A DNA stretch of 64,000 nucleotides from Paenibacillus sp. BSR1-1 (GCF_030403775.1 NZ_JAQMWQ010000013.1:62001-126000); one strand, 5' to 3'. Shown: positions 1 to 9,855, counted from the stretch's first letter. Numbers and translations: made by a program. Notes: generated by a model from the letters alone, not told the origin.

Positions 1-1468
1 AATCTAATGCGATGTTTGGCATAACGCCGAACAGCACGCTTCCTACGACAGCGACAATTAAGACAACAAGAATGCTTGCTGGAATCTTGAACCTGTCTTC
101 ATTTGCAGCCGGGCGGAAGAAGATTTGTGTCATCACACCGAAATAGTAGAAATAAGACACGACTGTTGTCGCAATCATGATTGACGCTAGTACATAATGC
201 GGAGTACCTGCAAACGCCCCGATAAAGATGTTTAATTTGCCGATAAAGCCGGCAGTTCCCGGGAAGCCTGCCAAGGAAATCAATAAGATCCCCATCACAA
301 CAGCCAAACCTGGTGACCGGCGGTATAAGCCTGCAAAATCCGCAATCTTAGCCGAGCCATTCTTTTCTGTCACAATTTGGATTACCGCAAATGCTCCAAG
401 GTTCATGAACAAGTAAGCAAGCAGGTAGAACCAGATGGAATAGAACATATTGGACGATAAGGACGTTAATGCCACTAGGATATAGCCGGCATGGGCGATA
501 CTGGAGTAGGCAAACATTCGTTTAATGTTCGACTGCTTTAATGCCACCACGTTACCGATGATCATCGTAGCTCCCGCGATAAACGCGATATAGTCCTGCA
601 TGTCGAGCAAAATTGGCATAGAGCCTGGACCCTTCGTTGTCGCAGCACCAAATACCGTTAACAGAATTCTGATGACAATCACAAAACCAGCCGTTTTGGA
701 AACAACACTTAGGAACGCAGTAACCGGTGTCGGCGCACCTTGGTAGACATCCGGTGCCCACATATGGAACGGCGCTGCTGCCAATTTAAACGCTAGACCA
801 ACGAAAATCATCAAAAATGATAAACCAAGCAAGTAAACGTGCTGGCCGTCAGTTAGACCTGACAGGCTTTGCGCAATCGCCAGTAAATTTGTAGATCCGG
901 TTAATCCGTACACATAGCTCATCCCGAACAACGTAATCGCAGTGGAAATACCGCCGTTTATGACGTATTTCATTGCTGATTCGTTCGACTTTAGGTTATG
1001 CTTGCGGATTCCCGCTAAAATATAAGAAGAAACAGATAACAATTCTAATCCGATAAATAACGTGATCAAATCACCGCTAGAGGCCATGAACATCGCACCG
1101 AGCAGTGCTGTTAAGAACAGATAGTAAAACTCGCCGCGGTACTCTTCCATGCCATCCTTTGCTTCATAGCTGACGGCAAGGAACATAACCAGTCCTGCAC
1201 CGCCAAGGAGCAGCAATTTAAAGGCAATCGCAAAACTGTCAAGGCGGAAGGTATCATCCAAAATCGAAACAACCGCACCGCCCGCTAAGCTTGCAACGGA
1301 AACCATTGCCGCCGCGATTGCCGCAATGCCAATCCAGCCGAGGATGCGGCGATCCTGCCCCTTCGGCATAAATAAATCCATAATGGTAAGAAGTGCAGCA
1401 ACACCAAGGATGATGAACTCCGGCGTCATGACACTCCAGTTAAACTGACTCAATGTCTCAAAACTCAT
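1..1468 (-). CDS. nuoN: NADH-quinone oxidoreductase subunit N (3' end cut by window edge)
   Basis: Antiporter-like membrane subunit of respiratory complex I, one of three proton-channel modules (N, M, L). Translating the minus strand from the ATG at 1468 gives an uninterrupted frame to base 1 (about 489 codons) with about 13 hydrophobic segments. It contains the conserved stretch KLAAAPFHMWAPDVYQGAPT, whose Lys and His lie in the proton path, and a later KRMFAYSSIAHAGY segment. Only the last few residues should be missing. The start lies 6 nt after the nuoM stop with a GGGAGGGTG-like ribosome site, so it is translated as the last gene of the operon. Identification is secure from motifs and position. 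Confidence 0.95.
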   Translation of the reverse strand, partial: MSFETLSQFNWSVMTPEFIILGVAALLTIMDLFMPKGQDRRILGWIGIAAIAAAMVSVASLAGGAVVSILDDTFRLDSFAIAFKLLLLGGAGLVMFLAVSYEAKDGMEEYRGEFYYLFLTALLGAMFMASSGDLITLFIGLELLSVSSYILAGIRKHNLKSNESAMKYVINGGISTAITLFGMSYVYGLTGSTNLLAIAQSLSGLTDGQHVYLLGLSFLMIFVGLAFKLAAAPFHMWAPDVYQGAPTPVTAFLSVVSKTAGFVIVIRILLTVFGAATTKGPGSMPILLDMQDYIAFIAGATMIIGNVVALKQSNIKRMFAYSSIAHAGYILVALTSLSSNMFYSIWFYLLAYLFMNLGAFAVIQIVTEKNGSAKIADFAGLYRRSPGLAVVMGILLISLAGFPGTAGFIGKLNIFIGAFAGTPHYVLASIMIATTVVSYFYYFGVMTQIFFRPAANEDRFKIPASILVVLIVAVVGSVLFGVMPNIALD

Positions 1469-1474
1469 CCTTCA

Positions 1475-2980
1475 TCACCCTCCCAGCCCTGGCATGATAG
1501 TCTCAAGTGTGGCTTGAAGCGGTGAGCTTAGAACACTTGGGTAAACACCAATTAACACGATTAACAACATAAGAACGACCACTGGCACGAACTCAACGCC
1601 TTTCAGGTCAACAACGCCGGTAAATTCGCGGTGTGACTTGCCAAACGTCATGCCAAGCACGGCGCGAAGCAAGTACGCTGCCGTCATTATGATGCCGATC
1701 GTACCAACGGCCGCAAGCCAAGGCATTTCTTTGAAAAGCCCTAGGAACGCCATGAATTCGCTGACAAAGCCGGACATACCTGGAAGACCAAGTGAGGCCA
1801 TTGCTCCTGCTAAAAGGAAGCCTGCCGCAACCGGCATTCCCTTCGCCATTCCGCCAAGGTTTCCAATCAAAGATGTATCGGTGCGTTCGTATAACACACC
1901 TACTATGAAGAACAATAAAGCCGAAATTAAACCGTGTGAAATCACTTGGAAAATCGCTCCCTGAACCCCGGCCTCATTCATTGCCGCAAGTCCGATGAGG
2001 ACGATTCCCATATGAGAAATCGACGAGTAAGCCAAAACCATTTTAAAGTCTGTTTGAATGAACGCAAGGAACGCCCCGTAGAGAAGGTTTATCACCCCAA
2101 GGACCGCAATCAGCGTCGAAAGAGTGTCAAACTGCTCGGGGAAAAGTCCCATTCCAAAACGGATTAATCCGTACGCACCAATTTTTAAAAGAATACCAGA
2201 GTGAATCATAACAGTCGGAACCGGTGCTTGTACGTGCACGCGCAGCATCCAGCTGTGCAATGGAAAAATCGGTAATTTGACTCCAAAAGCCACCAAGAGT
2301 GCGATGAGGAGGCCAAGCTTTAAGTCTCCTGAAACCGGTGCACTTGGGTCTGCCAGAATATCTTTTAAAATATTGATATTCGTTGTGCCTGTTTTGGCAA
2401 ACAGAATCATGATCACGATTAGAAGAACCGCAGAGCCCAAACCATTATAGATCAAGAAGCTGTAGGCTGCTTTTTCTCTTTCAAAATAACCCCATTTTCC
2501 GATTAAGAAGAACGTCGGAATGAGTGTAACCTCGAAGAAAATGAAGAATAGAATTAAGTTTTCCGCTGTGAACACGCCAAGCATGCCTACTTCTAATAGA
2601 AGGAACAGCATGAAGAAGCCTTTCCATTCTTTTTTCACATAACGGGCCGCAATCGACGCGAGCGTTGCCACTACCGCAGTAAGTACTACTAACAGCAGCT
2701 GGAAGCCGCTTAATGCCAGCTCATAGTTAACAGCGAAGTATGGCGCCTCGACATTCATGCCGCGGAAATGAATCCATTCCACTGACACGGAAAAATCACT
2801 CAAATGCTTACCTGCTAGATAGTGGGCATAAGCTGCCAGCGATATCAGCAATGCCGGCAGGGTAGCCAAGAAGCCGACCAATTTGATCGATTTTTCCTGA
2901 TCTTTTGGCATGAGCGCTAACACGGCGATACCTAGTAAAGGGGAGAATACTAGGATTGAAAGAATGGCATGTAAGTTCAT
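1475..2980 (-). CDS. nuoM: NADH-quinone oxidoreductase subunit M
   Basis: 501-residue antiporter-like membrane subunit of complex I. The protein is almost entirely transmembrane and carries the family hallmarks: a Glu in TM5 (FFIFFEVTLIPTFFLI), the Lys-containing segment VKLPIFPLHSWMLRVHVQAP, and KMVLAYSSISHMGIVLIGL. Length is normal for the family. The start overlaps the nuoL stop by 4 nt, indicating translational coupling. Expected to pump protons in the membrane arm. Confidence 0.97.
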   Translation of the reverse strand: MNLHAILSILVFSPLLGIAVLALMPKDQEKSIKLVGFLATLPALLISLAAYAHYLAGKHLSDFSVSVEWIHFRGMNVEAPYFAVNYELALSGFQLLLVVLTAVVATLASIAARYVKKEWKGFFMLFLLLEVGMLGVFTAENLILFFIFFEVTLIPTFFLIGKWGYFEREKAAYSFLIYNGLGSAVLLIVIMILFAKTGTTNINILKDILADPSAPVSGDLKLGLLIALLVAFGVKLPIFPLHSWMLRVHVQAPVPTVMIHSGILLKIGAYGLIRFGMGLFPEQFDTLSTLIAVLGVINLLYGAFLAFIQTDFKMVLAYSSISHMGIVLIGLAAMNEAGVQGAIFQVISHGLISALLFFIVGVLYERTDTSLIGNLGGMAKGMPVAAGFLLAGAMASLGLPGMSGFVSEFMAFLGLFKEMPWLAAVGTIGIIMTAAYLLRAVLGMTFGKSHREFTGVVDLKGVEFVPVVVLMLLIVLIGVYPSVLSSPLQATLETIMPGLGG

Positions 2981-4848
2981 CTTAAGTACCCCCCTGTTAA
3001 TGCATAGATGACGGCAAGTAACGCCAGTCCGATAAACGCCACTGCTCCGTACGTCTGTACCTGACCGGATTGCATTTTTGAACCTGTTGCTCCAAGTCCT
3101 TGGACAAAGCCGGTTATGCCTTTGACGATGCCTTCAACAAGGAAGGTATCGATGAAACGCAGGAAGTAGCTGATTCCTTTTGTAATTGCGACGATGGTCA
3201 GTTGATAGAATTCGTCGACGTAATATTTGTTTAGTAGAACGGTATGCAGCATGTCGCCGCTGCCGCTCAGCCAGTTGCGGGAAACAGAGCGTTTTCCGTA
3301 AATTAACCAAGCTAGGTAGATTCCGAGCAAGGAAACGACGGTTGCTAGAATCATAATCCAAACGGGACCTTCATGGTGTCCGTGTGCCGCTAGGGCTTCG
3401 TTTCCGTCAACGAGCCAGTCGCCCAGGAAGGTGCCAAACCAAGGTGTGTTCACATAACCAGCAACTACCGCTAGAACACCAAGGATGATCATTGGGAAGG
3501 TCATCACAGAGGGTGACTCGTGAACATGTTTCTGATTGCCGCGTGCTTCACCAGTGAAAACCATGAAGAACAAGCGGAACATATAGAATGCCGTAAAGAA
3601 TGCTGCGACTAAAGCAAGGACGAAAAGAACTGGATGTCCGCCTTCCCAGGCCGCTGCTAAAATTTCGTCTTTACTGAAGAAACCGGATAATAACGGCACA
3701 CCGCTGATTGCAAGTGTTCCGATTAGAAATAATGGTCCAGTGAGCTTAAGCTTTTTCCAAAGCCCGCCCATTTCTTCGATATCCTGCGTGTGTACTGCAT
3801 GAATGACAGAACCGGCAGCCAAGAACAAGAGTGCCTTGAAGAACGCATGTGTCATTAGGTGGAACACACCAGCTACATAACCCGCGGAACCAAGCGCGAG
3901 CATCATATAGCCAAGCTGGCTGACAGTTGAATAAGCAAGAACTCTTTTAATATCCGTTTGCACAAGACCGATGCTTGCCGCAAAAATAGCTGTGAATCCG
4001 CCGATAACGGCAACAGTCATAAGTGCAGTATGGCTTGCTGAGAACAATGGGAACAGTGACGCAACCAAGTATACCCCAGCGGCAACCATTGTCGCTGCGT
4101 GGATTAACGCCGAAACAGGTGTTGGACCTTCCATCGCATCTGGAAGCCATGTGTGGAGCGGGAACTGACCCGATTTACCAACTGCACCGATGAAAATCAG
4201 AATCGCCGTCAACGTGATCATCGTGCCTGACACCTGTCCAGCGTCAACAGCCGCAAAAATATCACTGTATTCAAAGCTCTTTGTTTGCCAGAAGAGCAGC
4301 GCCATGCCGATAAACAGGCCAACGTCCCCGATACGGGTCATGATAAACGCCTTTTTCGCAGCCGCCTTTGCTTCTTCTTTGTAGAAATAGAAACCGATTA
4401 GTAGGAAGGAACCGACACCTACAAGTTCCCAGAAGATATACGTTTGCAGCAGGTTTGGCGAAATCACTAGACCAAGCATGGCAAAGGTAAATAATCCTAA
4501 GTAAGCATAAAAGACATGAAAGCGCTCGTCTCCGTGCATATAACCCTTGGAATAGGTATGTACCAAGAAACTGACGAGCGATACGATAAACAGCATTAAT
4601 GCATTTAATTGATTCACTTCAAAGCCCGCTGTTAGATGAAAATCTCCTATCGTGAGCCAGTCAAACTTCGTGACGTAGGTTGGCTCTGAAAAGCGCTCAA
4701 ATAACACTAAAATCGAATAAATAAGCGATGCCAGCGTAAGCAGAATCCCTACATACGCACTTGCTTCCTTCAATCGCTTACCGAATAGAAGAAGGATCAA
4801 AAACGATATTAGCGGGAAAAGCGGTATAAGCCATGCATTTTCCATCAT
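2977..4848 (-). CDS. nuoL: NADH-quinone oxidoreductase subunit L
   Basis: 623-residue distal antiporter-like subunit of complex I. Visible family features are the TM5 glutamate region (YIFWELVGVGSFLLIGFYFY), the KSGQFPLHTWLPDAMEGPTP motif with its functional Lys and His, and KRVLAYSTVSQLGYMM. The C-terminal region (from about 540) is amphipathic, consistent with the long lateral helix that clamps NuoM and NuoN. It is preceded by a 72-nt gap from nuoK that contains a small inverted repeat, and overlaps nuoM by 4 nt. Confidence 0.97.
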   Translation of the reverse strand: MMENAWLIPLFPLISFLILLLFGKRLKEASAYVGILLTLASLIYSILVLFERFSEPTYVTKFDWLTIGDFHLTAGFEVNQLNALMLFIVSLVSFLVHTYSKGYMHGDERFHVFYAYLGLFTFAMLGLVISPNLLQTYIFWELVGVGSFLLIGFYFYKEEAKAAAKKAFIMTRIGDVGLFIGMALLFWQTKSFEYSDIFAAVDAGQVSGTMITLTAILIFIGAVGKSGQFPLHTWLPDAMEGPTPVSALIHAATMVAAGVYLVASLFPLFSASHTALMTVAVIGGFTAIFAASIGLVQTDIKRVLAYSTVSQLGYMMLALGSAGYVAGVFHLMTHAFFKALLFLAAGSVIHAVHTQDIEEMGGLWKKLKLTGPLFLIGTLAISGVPLLSGFFSKDEILAAAWEGGHPVLFVLALVAAFFTAFYMFRLFFMVFTGEARGNQKHVHESPSVMTFPMIILGVLAVVAGYVNTPWFGTFLGDWLVDGNEALAAHGHHEGPVWIMILATVVSLLGIYLAWLIYGKRSVSRNWLSGSGDMLHTVLLNKYYVDEFYQLTIVAITKGISYFLRFIDTFLVEGIVKGITGFVQGLGATGSKMQSGQVQTYGAVAFIGLALLAVIYALTGGYLR

Positions 4849-4855
4849 TTTCTCC

Positions 4856-4920
4856 TATCCGTGCCTGTCACCACCCGAATTTGTCAAATCCGAGGGAAAG
4901 CGACTGGCACCAAGGTTTTT
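4856..4920 (-). repeat. Intercistronic inverted repeat between nuoK and nuoL
   Basis: On the minus strand GTGCCAGTC is followed about 30 nt later by GACAGGCAC, an inverted pair with one mismatch enclosing a second TTTGACAAATTC-like arm. It lies in the only sizeable gap in the second half of the operon. It resembles short palindromic repeats I recall from Bacillaceae intergenic regions, but copy number cannot be judged here. It may act as an mRNA processing or stability hairpin. Confidence 0.4.
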
Positions 4921-5235
4921 TTAATTTTTCATTGTGTCCATTTCGTCGATGTTGACGGTTTTCTTAGTGCGGTAGAGTGCGATAAGAATCGCAAGACCGA
5001 CCGCTGCCTCCGCTGCGGCAACGCTGATTGCGAACAAGGCAAAGATTTGGCCTGTAATCGATGGCGCCATGCCGTATTTGCTGAAGGTTACCAGGTTAAT
5101 GTTTACAGCGTTCAGCATTAATTCGATCGAAATAAGTACGATAACCGTGTTTCTCTTCGTCAATGCACCGTATAAGCCGATGCAAAATAAAATCAGTGCT
5201 AGTGCCAAGAAGGCTGAAGCGGGAACTGAACTCAT
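4921..5235 (-). CDS. nuoK: NADH-quinone oxidoreductase subunit K
   Basis: 104-residue three-helix membrane subunit of complex I. It shows the family pattern with two membrane-buried acidic residues: the Glu in STEL-like [15 protein letters not shown] and the Glu in [18 protein letters not shown], both part of the proton relay. Length matches the family. It overlaps the end of nuoJ by 4 nt (ATGA). Confidence 0.97.
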   Translation of the reverse strand: MSSVPASAFLALALILFCIGLYGALTKRNTVIVLISIELMLNAVNINLVTFSKYGMAPSITGQIFALFAISVAAAEAAVGLAILIALYRTKKTVNIDEMDTMKN

Positions 5236-5750
5236 TCCTTATCCGCCTCCTTATCCTCTTTTTTCGCCAAGACAATGGAACCAACCAACGCAACTAAAAG
5301 TAAAACAGAGACTAACTCAAATGGAATAATATGTTTTGAGTACAGTGCCTGCCCGATTTGCATGGTGTTATTTTCATGCAAGGTGGTCGGAACTTGATCG
5401 ATATTGAAATTGTAAATGCCAAGATAAACGGCAATGGCGAAGCCCAAAATGCCTAAAAATAGAAGGAACTTTCTCCATTTGCCTGCTTTTGATTCACTTT
5501 CATCGTTATGCCTTGTTAACATGATGCCAAACAGCATAATGATCGTAATGGCACCGGAATAAATTAAGATTTGCACAGCCGCGACAAATTCCGCGGAAAG
5601 CAGCACATAAATTCCGGCAATCGCTACGAACGTGAAGATGAGGGCAACGACCATATGAACAACTCTGGTAAGGTTCAAAAGAAGCACGCCGCCGATGATC
5701 GCCACAAGTGCGAGCCCCATAAAAGCGAGAAATTCGCCTGAGAAGGTCAT
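5232..5750 (-). CDS. nuoJ: NADH-quinone oxidoreductase subunit J
   Basis: 172-residue membrane subunit of complex I with five predicted helices. The segment [19 protein letters not shown] is the NuoJ/ND6 TM3 signature around the flexible pi-bulge that couples quinone chemistry to pumping. The charged linker [13 protein letters not shown] and the acidic C-terminus are variable parts. It overlaps nuoI and nuoK by 4 nt each. Confidence 0.96.
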   Translation of the reverse strand: MTFSGEFLAFMGLALVAIIGGVLLLNLTRVVHMVVALIFTFVAIAGIYVLLSAEFVAAVQILIYSGAITIIMLFGIMLTRHNDESESKAGKWRKFLLFLGILGFAIAVYLGIYNFNIDQVPTTLHENNTMQIGQALYSKHIIPFELVSVLLLVALVGSIVLAKKEDKEADKE

Positions 5751-6175
5751 GCTTTATTCTCCTTCCGTATGTTTTCGTCGTTTTCATCCAACCATTCGAG
5801 GTTTTTAAATAACATATCGCGGCTGTATTCAGCGAGCTCGAAATTATTCGTCATGATAATTGCTTCTGTCGGACAAACTTCCGTACATAGGTCACAAAGG
5901 ATGCAAATCTCGAAATTGATGTCATACGTATCGATGATTTTCCCCTTTTTCGCCGGATCGGGATGTTTTTTACCTGTCAGGTTGATACATTCAGTCGGAC
6001 AAATGTTCATACATTGATTGCACACAATACACTTTTCCGGATAAAACTTCTGAATCCCGCGGAAACGGTCCGGCAGTGGTAGCGGCTTATTTGGATAGTC
6101 ATAAGTGACTTTTTCGCGTGATAATTGTTTTAGGGTATATTTCAAGCCTTTTGCTATTCCAAGCACGTTTTTCAC
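5747..6175 (-). CDS. nuoI: NADH-quinone oxidoreductase subunit I (2 [4Fe-4S])
   Basis: 142-residue ferredoxin-like subunit carrying clusters N6a and N6b on the peripheral arm of complex I. Two canonical Cys sets are visible: C49-x2-C52-x2-C55-x3-C59 and C91-x2-C94-x2-C97-x3-C101, each followed by Pro. Because nuoE, F and G are absent from the operon, this subunit and NuoB are probably the entry route for electrons from an unidentified donor. It ends by overlapping nuoJ by 4 nt. An 84-nt gap with a hairpin separates it from nuoH. Confidence 0.97.
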   Translation of the reverse strand: MKNVLGIAKGLKYTLKQLSREKVTYDYPNKPLPLPDRFRGIQKFYPEKCIVCNQCMNICPTECINLTGKKHPDPAKKGKIIDTYDINFEICILCDLCTEVCPTEAIIMTNNFELAEYSRDMLFKNLEWLDENDENIRKENKA

Positions 6176-6210
6176 CCCTTTTACCTTTTAAAAATTGTGA
6201 TTGCAGCCAG

Positions 6211-6229
6211 CGTATCGCTAGGCGATACG
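6211..6229. other. Hairpin in the nuoH-nuoI gap
   Basis: CGTATCGC-TAG-GCGATACG, a perfect 8-bp stem with a 3-nt loop, sits in the 84-nt gap between nuoH and nuoI. There is no U-tract, so it looks like an intercistronic structure and not a terminator. Confidence 0.6.
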
Positions 6230-6259
6230 ACCTTTCGAACACGATCTAATGATATCTTT

Positions 6260-7264
6260 TTAGAAAAATAATGATTTGATCAAGGCTGTCAGGAAGATGT
6301 TTCCTAGCGCCACTGGAAGCAGCACTTTCCAGCCGAACTCCATTAAACGGTCAACGCGGAAACGCGGCAGCGTACTGCGGAGCCACAAGTATACAAAGAT
6401 AACCACACAGAACTTAAGTGAGAACCATACCGCACCTGGAATAAAGCCAAGGAACGCAAATGGCGGCAGCCAGCCGCCTAGGAAAACGACTGTAATCAGG
6501 GCCGACATGGCAAATAGATACACATACTCCGCCAGCATAAAGAAGGCAAAGCGGAATCCGGAGTATTCAACGTGAAATCCTGCAACAAGCTCGGATTCCG
6601 CTTCCGGCAAGTCAAACGGCGTCCGGTTTAATTCGGCAACCGAAGCAATAAAAAACACAATAAAGCCAATCGGCTGCAGCAGGATGAACCAGCCGCCCTT
6701 TTGCGCATGGACGATATCATTTAAATTTAAGCTTCCTGATAATAGAATGACACCAAGAACGGACATAACAAGCGGGATTTCGTATGAAATCATCTGTGCT
6801 GCTGCCCGTGCGCCGCCTAAAAGGGCGTACTTGTTATTGGAGCCCCATCCGCCAAGCAAGGCACCAAAGGTTGTCAAACCAGAAACCGCAATGTAATAAA
6901 GCAAGCCCACCCCGATATCCGCAAATTGAAACTTATCAGTAAACGGAATCGTTGCCAGTACCATGAAGGACGGGGCAAAGGCAATGACTGGCGCCAGGAT
7001 AAATAACGGACGGTCTGCCAGTTTCGGAATAATGTCTTCTTTTAGTAAAAGCTTCAAAACGTCAGCGACGGTCTGCAATAAGCCCCAGTTACCGCCAAGC
7101 TGGTTTGGACCGTGGCGGAGCTGCATGTAACCCATGACCTTCCGCTCGGCTAAAATCCCATATGTTACGAAGCCTAATACGACTAACAGCAAGACAACCC
7201 CTAGTAAAAAGAAGATTGCAAAGTTGGCCAAACCTGGACTTGAATGGAGTAGATCTTGTACCAT
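6260..7264 (-). CDS. nuoH: NADH-quinone oxidoreductase subunit H
   Basis: 334-residue membrane subunit that forms the quinone chamber with NuoB and NuoD. Signatures seen are ERKVMGYMQLRHGPNQ near residue 40, the acidic loop ELNRTPFDLPEAESELVAGFHVEYSG around 210-235, and RSTLPRFRVDRLMEFGWK near the C-terminus. The start shares one base with the nuoD stop (TAATG). It has eight predicted transmembrane helices and normal length. Confidence 0.97.
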   Translation of the reverse strand: MVQDLLHSSPGLANFAIFFLLGVVLLLVVLGFVTYGILAERKVMGYMQLRHGPNQLGGNWGLLQTVADVLKLLLKEDIIPKLADRPLFILAPVIAFAPSFMVLATIPFTDKFQFADIGVGLLYYIAVSGLTTFGALLGGWGSNNKYALLGGARAAAQMISYEIPLVMSVLGVILLSGSLNLNDIVHAQKGGWFILLQPIGFIVFFIASVAELNRTPFDLPEAESELVAGFHVEYSGFRFAFFMLAEYVYLFAMSALITVVFLGGWLPPFAFLGFIPGAVWFSLKFCVVIFVYLWLRSTLPRFRVDRLMEFGWKVLLPVALGNIFLTALIKSLFF

Positions 7265-8364
7265 TAACCGTCCACCTCCCCAAGGACAATATCAACTGCC
7301 CCTAATATAGCAATCAGGTTTGCAATATTTTCGCCTACGAGTAATTTCGGGAGAATTTGCAGGTTATAGAATGATGGTCTTCTAAACTTCAGGCGATACG
7401 GTTCTTTTTTGCCGTCGCTTGAGATATAACAGCCAATTTCTCCGCGTGGTGACTCGATTCTGACAAACGCTTCACCTTTAGGCGCTTTAATGATTTTCGG
7501 TACTTTTGCTAAAATTTCACCTTCCGCAGGGAATTGTTCACATGCCTGCTCAAGGATATTTAATGATTGTGAAACCTCGCCCATGCGCACTTTATAGCGG
7601 GCCAGGCAGTCTCCGCTTTCCTCGGTGACCACGTCAAAATCAAATCGGTCATAAATGGAATATGGCTCATCTTTACGAAGGTCCCACTTCACGCCGGTAC
7701 AGCGAAGGTTTGGACCGCTCAACGAATAGTTAATCGCGTCCTCTTTTGTGTATCTTCCTACACCCGTTACCCGGTCAAGGAAAATTTCATTTCCGGTGAC
7801 AAGATCATGATAGCCTTTGACTTGCTCGCGCAAATAGGGAACAAAATCCCGTACTTTTTCCACCCAGCCTTCCGGAGCATCCCACTTTACGCCGCCAACA
7901 CGCATATAGTTGAAGGTCAAGCGCGCTCCTGAAAGTTCATTGAGCATATTGATAATCATTTCACGGTCACGGAATGCATAGATGAACGGGCTCGTCGCAC
8001 CAAGGTCAAGCAAATAAGTACCCCATGCCACTAAGTGGCTTGCGATACGTCCCAATTCCATTGCCATGACACGAAGGAAGTCCGCTCGTTCCGGAACTTG
8101 AATCCCCATCATCGTTTCGACCGCATGACAAATGACATAGTTATTCGTCATCGCTGACAAATAGTCCATCCGGTCGGTATAAGGAATAATTTGTGTGTAT
8201 TGCAAATTCTCGGCCAATTTTTCTGTACCGCGGTGCAAGTAACCGATGACAGGTTTTGCTTCCGTTATGATCTCGCCATCGATTTTAACTACAAGCCGGA
8301 ATACTCCATGCGTACTCGGGTGCTGCGGCCCAACGTTTAATAGCATTTCTTCTGTTCTGATCAC
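7264..8364 (-). CDS. nuoD: NADH-quinone oxidoreductase subunit D
   Basis: 366-residue 49-kDa-type subunit of the complex I peripheral arm that lines the quinone site. Visible family motifs are NVGPQHPSTHGVFRL near the N-terminus (with the quinone-binding His), GYLHRGTEKLAE, and the C-terminal tail ANLIAILGAVDIVLGEVDG. It is separate from NuoC here, unlike the NuoCD fusion of enterobacteria. The start is 3 nt after the nuoC stop. Confidence 0.97.
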   Translation of the reverse strand: MIRTEEMLLNVGPQHPSTHGVFRLVVKIDGEIITEAKPVIGYLHRGTEKLAENLQYTQIIPYTDRMDYLSAMTNNYVICHAVETMMGIQVPERADFLRVMAMELGRIASHLVAWGTYLLDLGATSPFIYAFRDREMIINMLNELSGARLTFNYMRVGGVKWDAPEGWVEKVRDFVPYLREQVKGYHDLVTGNEIFLDRVTGVGRYTKEDAINYSLSGPNLRCTGVKWDLRKDEPYSIYDRFDFDVVTEESGDCLARYKVRMGEVSQSLNILEQACEQFPAEGEILAKVPKIIKAPKGEAFVRIESPRGEIGCYISSDGKKEPYRLKFRRPSFYNLQILPKLLVGENIANLIAILGAVDIVLGEVDG

Positions 8365-8367
8365 CCG

Positions 8368-9852
8368 CTACACCTCCACATCATACGGTTCATAATCTTT
8401 ACGCAGTGGATGGCCAACCCATTCTTCTCCAAGCAAAATCCGATGCAAATCCGGGTGTCCGGTAAACTTAATTCCTAATAAGTCATATGCCTCACATTCA
8501 GGCCAGTTGGCTCCAGCCCAAATCGGCTGCAAGGATTCAATTGTTGGTTCATCACGGTCAATCTTCACTTTTAACGCCAACGATTGGCGATTTTTATATG
8601 AGAATAAGTGAACATATACTTCCATATGTGTCTCGAAATCCGTTCCGTGCAGCTCAGAGAGATAATCAAATCCAAGAAGCTCATTATATTTTAAAAATTG
8701 AGCCAGCTTATAATATGTATCGCGCTTTGCCACAAGGGTCGGAACATCCTTGGATAGTTTATTAATATAAGAATCTTCTAAAACATCGTCACCCAGATTT
8801 TCGGTTATTACCTTCACATATTTATCTAAAAACGGCTGATTGACTGACAGTGCTGCGGTTTCTGATGGGGCTGGCGCTGTATCGTCCGCTTTCCCTGCCG
8901 CTGCTGCTTTGGCTTTCGCTGCTGCCGCTGCTTTGGCCTTCGCTACTGCTGCTGCCTTTGCTTTTGCTTTTTCATCATCAGTTGCGTCCGCTCCTGTATC
9001 GCCACCCGATACGGCTGCTTTCGCCTTTGCCGCTGCTGCTGCCTTCGCTTTGGCTGCTGCCGCTGCTTTGGCTTTCGCTGCTGCTGCCGCCTTTGCTTTC
9101 GCATCATCACCTGCTGGTGCACTTTCACCCGTATCGCCCGCTGGTGCATCGCCGCCTGCTAGCTCCATCGCTTTCCGTTTTGCCGCTGCCGCTGCTTTGG
9201 CTTTCGCTACAGCCGCTGCTTTTTTCTTCGCTAAGTCGTCAGCACCTTCATCAGCCACGGTTTCGGCTGCTGGGGCTTCTCCGCCTGCTAGCTCCATCGC
9301 TTTTCGTTTCGCCGCTGCCGCTGCTTTGGCTTTCGCTACGGCTGCAGCTTTTTTCTTCGCTAAGTCGTCAGCGCCTTCATCAGCCACGGTTTCGGCCGCT
9401 GGGGCTTCTCCGCCTGCCTGCTCCATCGCTTTCCGTTTCGCCGCTGCTGCCGCTTTGGCTTTCGCTACGGCTTCTGCTTTTCTCCTGGCAAGATCATCAG
9501 CGTCGTTCGATGAGGCCTGCGGTGCGGCCGTCTCTTCTGCCGGCACTTGTGCTTCGGCTGCCGGTGCAGCTGGCTCATCCACAATGCCTTCACGCTTTTT
9601 CTTTGCTAGTGCAGCTGCCTTCGCCTTCGCTGCCGCCGCGGCTTTTTTCTTTGCTAAATCATCGGCATCTCCGCCAGATGAAGCTGGTGCTGTTGATTTA
9701 GGTGCCTCATCTGCTGGTGGCTTTGGTGCTTCCGTTGCCGGTTTCGGCGCCGCTTCCCCTGCCGCCTTCGCCTGACGCTTTGCCAGTGCCGCAGCCTTAG
9801 CTTTCTCAGCCGCCTCTTTCTTTAATTGATCGAGATCCTTTTCCCCGCTCAT
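8368..9852 (-). CDS. nuoC: NADH-quinone oxidoreductase subunit C with a long Ala/Lys-rich N-terminal extension
   Basis: 494-residue protein. Only the last about 155 residues (from PFLDKYVKV near 340) are the NuoC/30-kDa fold, ending in the family motif GHPLRKDYEP. Residues 1-340 are low-complexity Ala/Lys/Glu: about three near-identical 43-residue units (ADDLAKKKAA..., AKRKAMELAGGEAP...), flanked by more degraded A-K repeats. Codons follow the same repeats at DNA level (about 8,880-9,700). The extension predicts helices or disorder and may be a cytoplasmic spacer or a docking arm for an electron donor. A shorter A/K-rich NuoC extension exists, as I recall, in the B. cereus group. The 311-residue frame on the other strand is a by-product of this composition. 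Confidence 0.93.
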   Translation of the reverse strand: MSGEKDLDQLKKEAAEKAKAAALAKRQAKAAGEAAPKPATEAPKPPADEAPKSTAPASSGGDADDLAKKKAAAAAKAKAAALAKKKREGIVDEPAAPAAEAQVPAEETAAPQASSNDADDLARRKAEAVAKAKAAAAAKRKAMEQAGGEAPAAETVADEGADDLAKKKAAAVAKAKAAAAAKRKAMELAGGEAPAAETVADEGADDLAKKKAAAVAKAKAAAAAKRKAMELAGGDAPAGDTGESAPAGDDAKAKAAAAAKAKAAAAAKAKAAAAAKAKAAVSGGDTGADATDDEKAKAKAAAVAKAKAAAAAKAKAAAAGKADDTAPAPSETAALSVNQPFLDKYVKVITENLGDDVLEDSYINKLSKDVPTLVAKRDTYYKLAQFLKYNELLGFDYLSELHGTDFETHMEVYVHLFSYKNRQSLALKVKIDRDEPTIESLQPIWAGANWPECEAYDLLGIKFTGHPDLHRILLGEEWVGHPLRKDYEPYDVEV

Positions 9853-9855
9853 CGG

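Noticed and set aside
8840..9775. Long plus-strand frames (311 and 283 codons) opposite nuoC
   Set aside because: They are the reverse of the Ala/Lys codon repeats of NuoC; composition-driven, no start site and no family resemblance.
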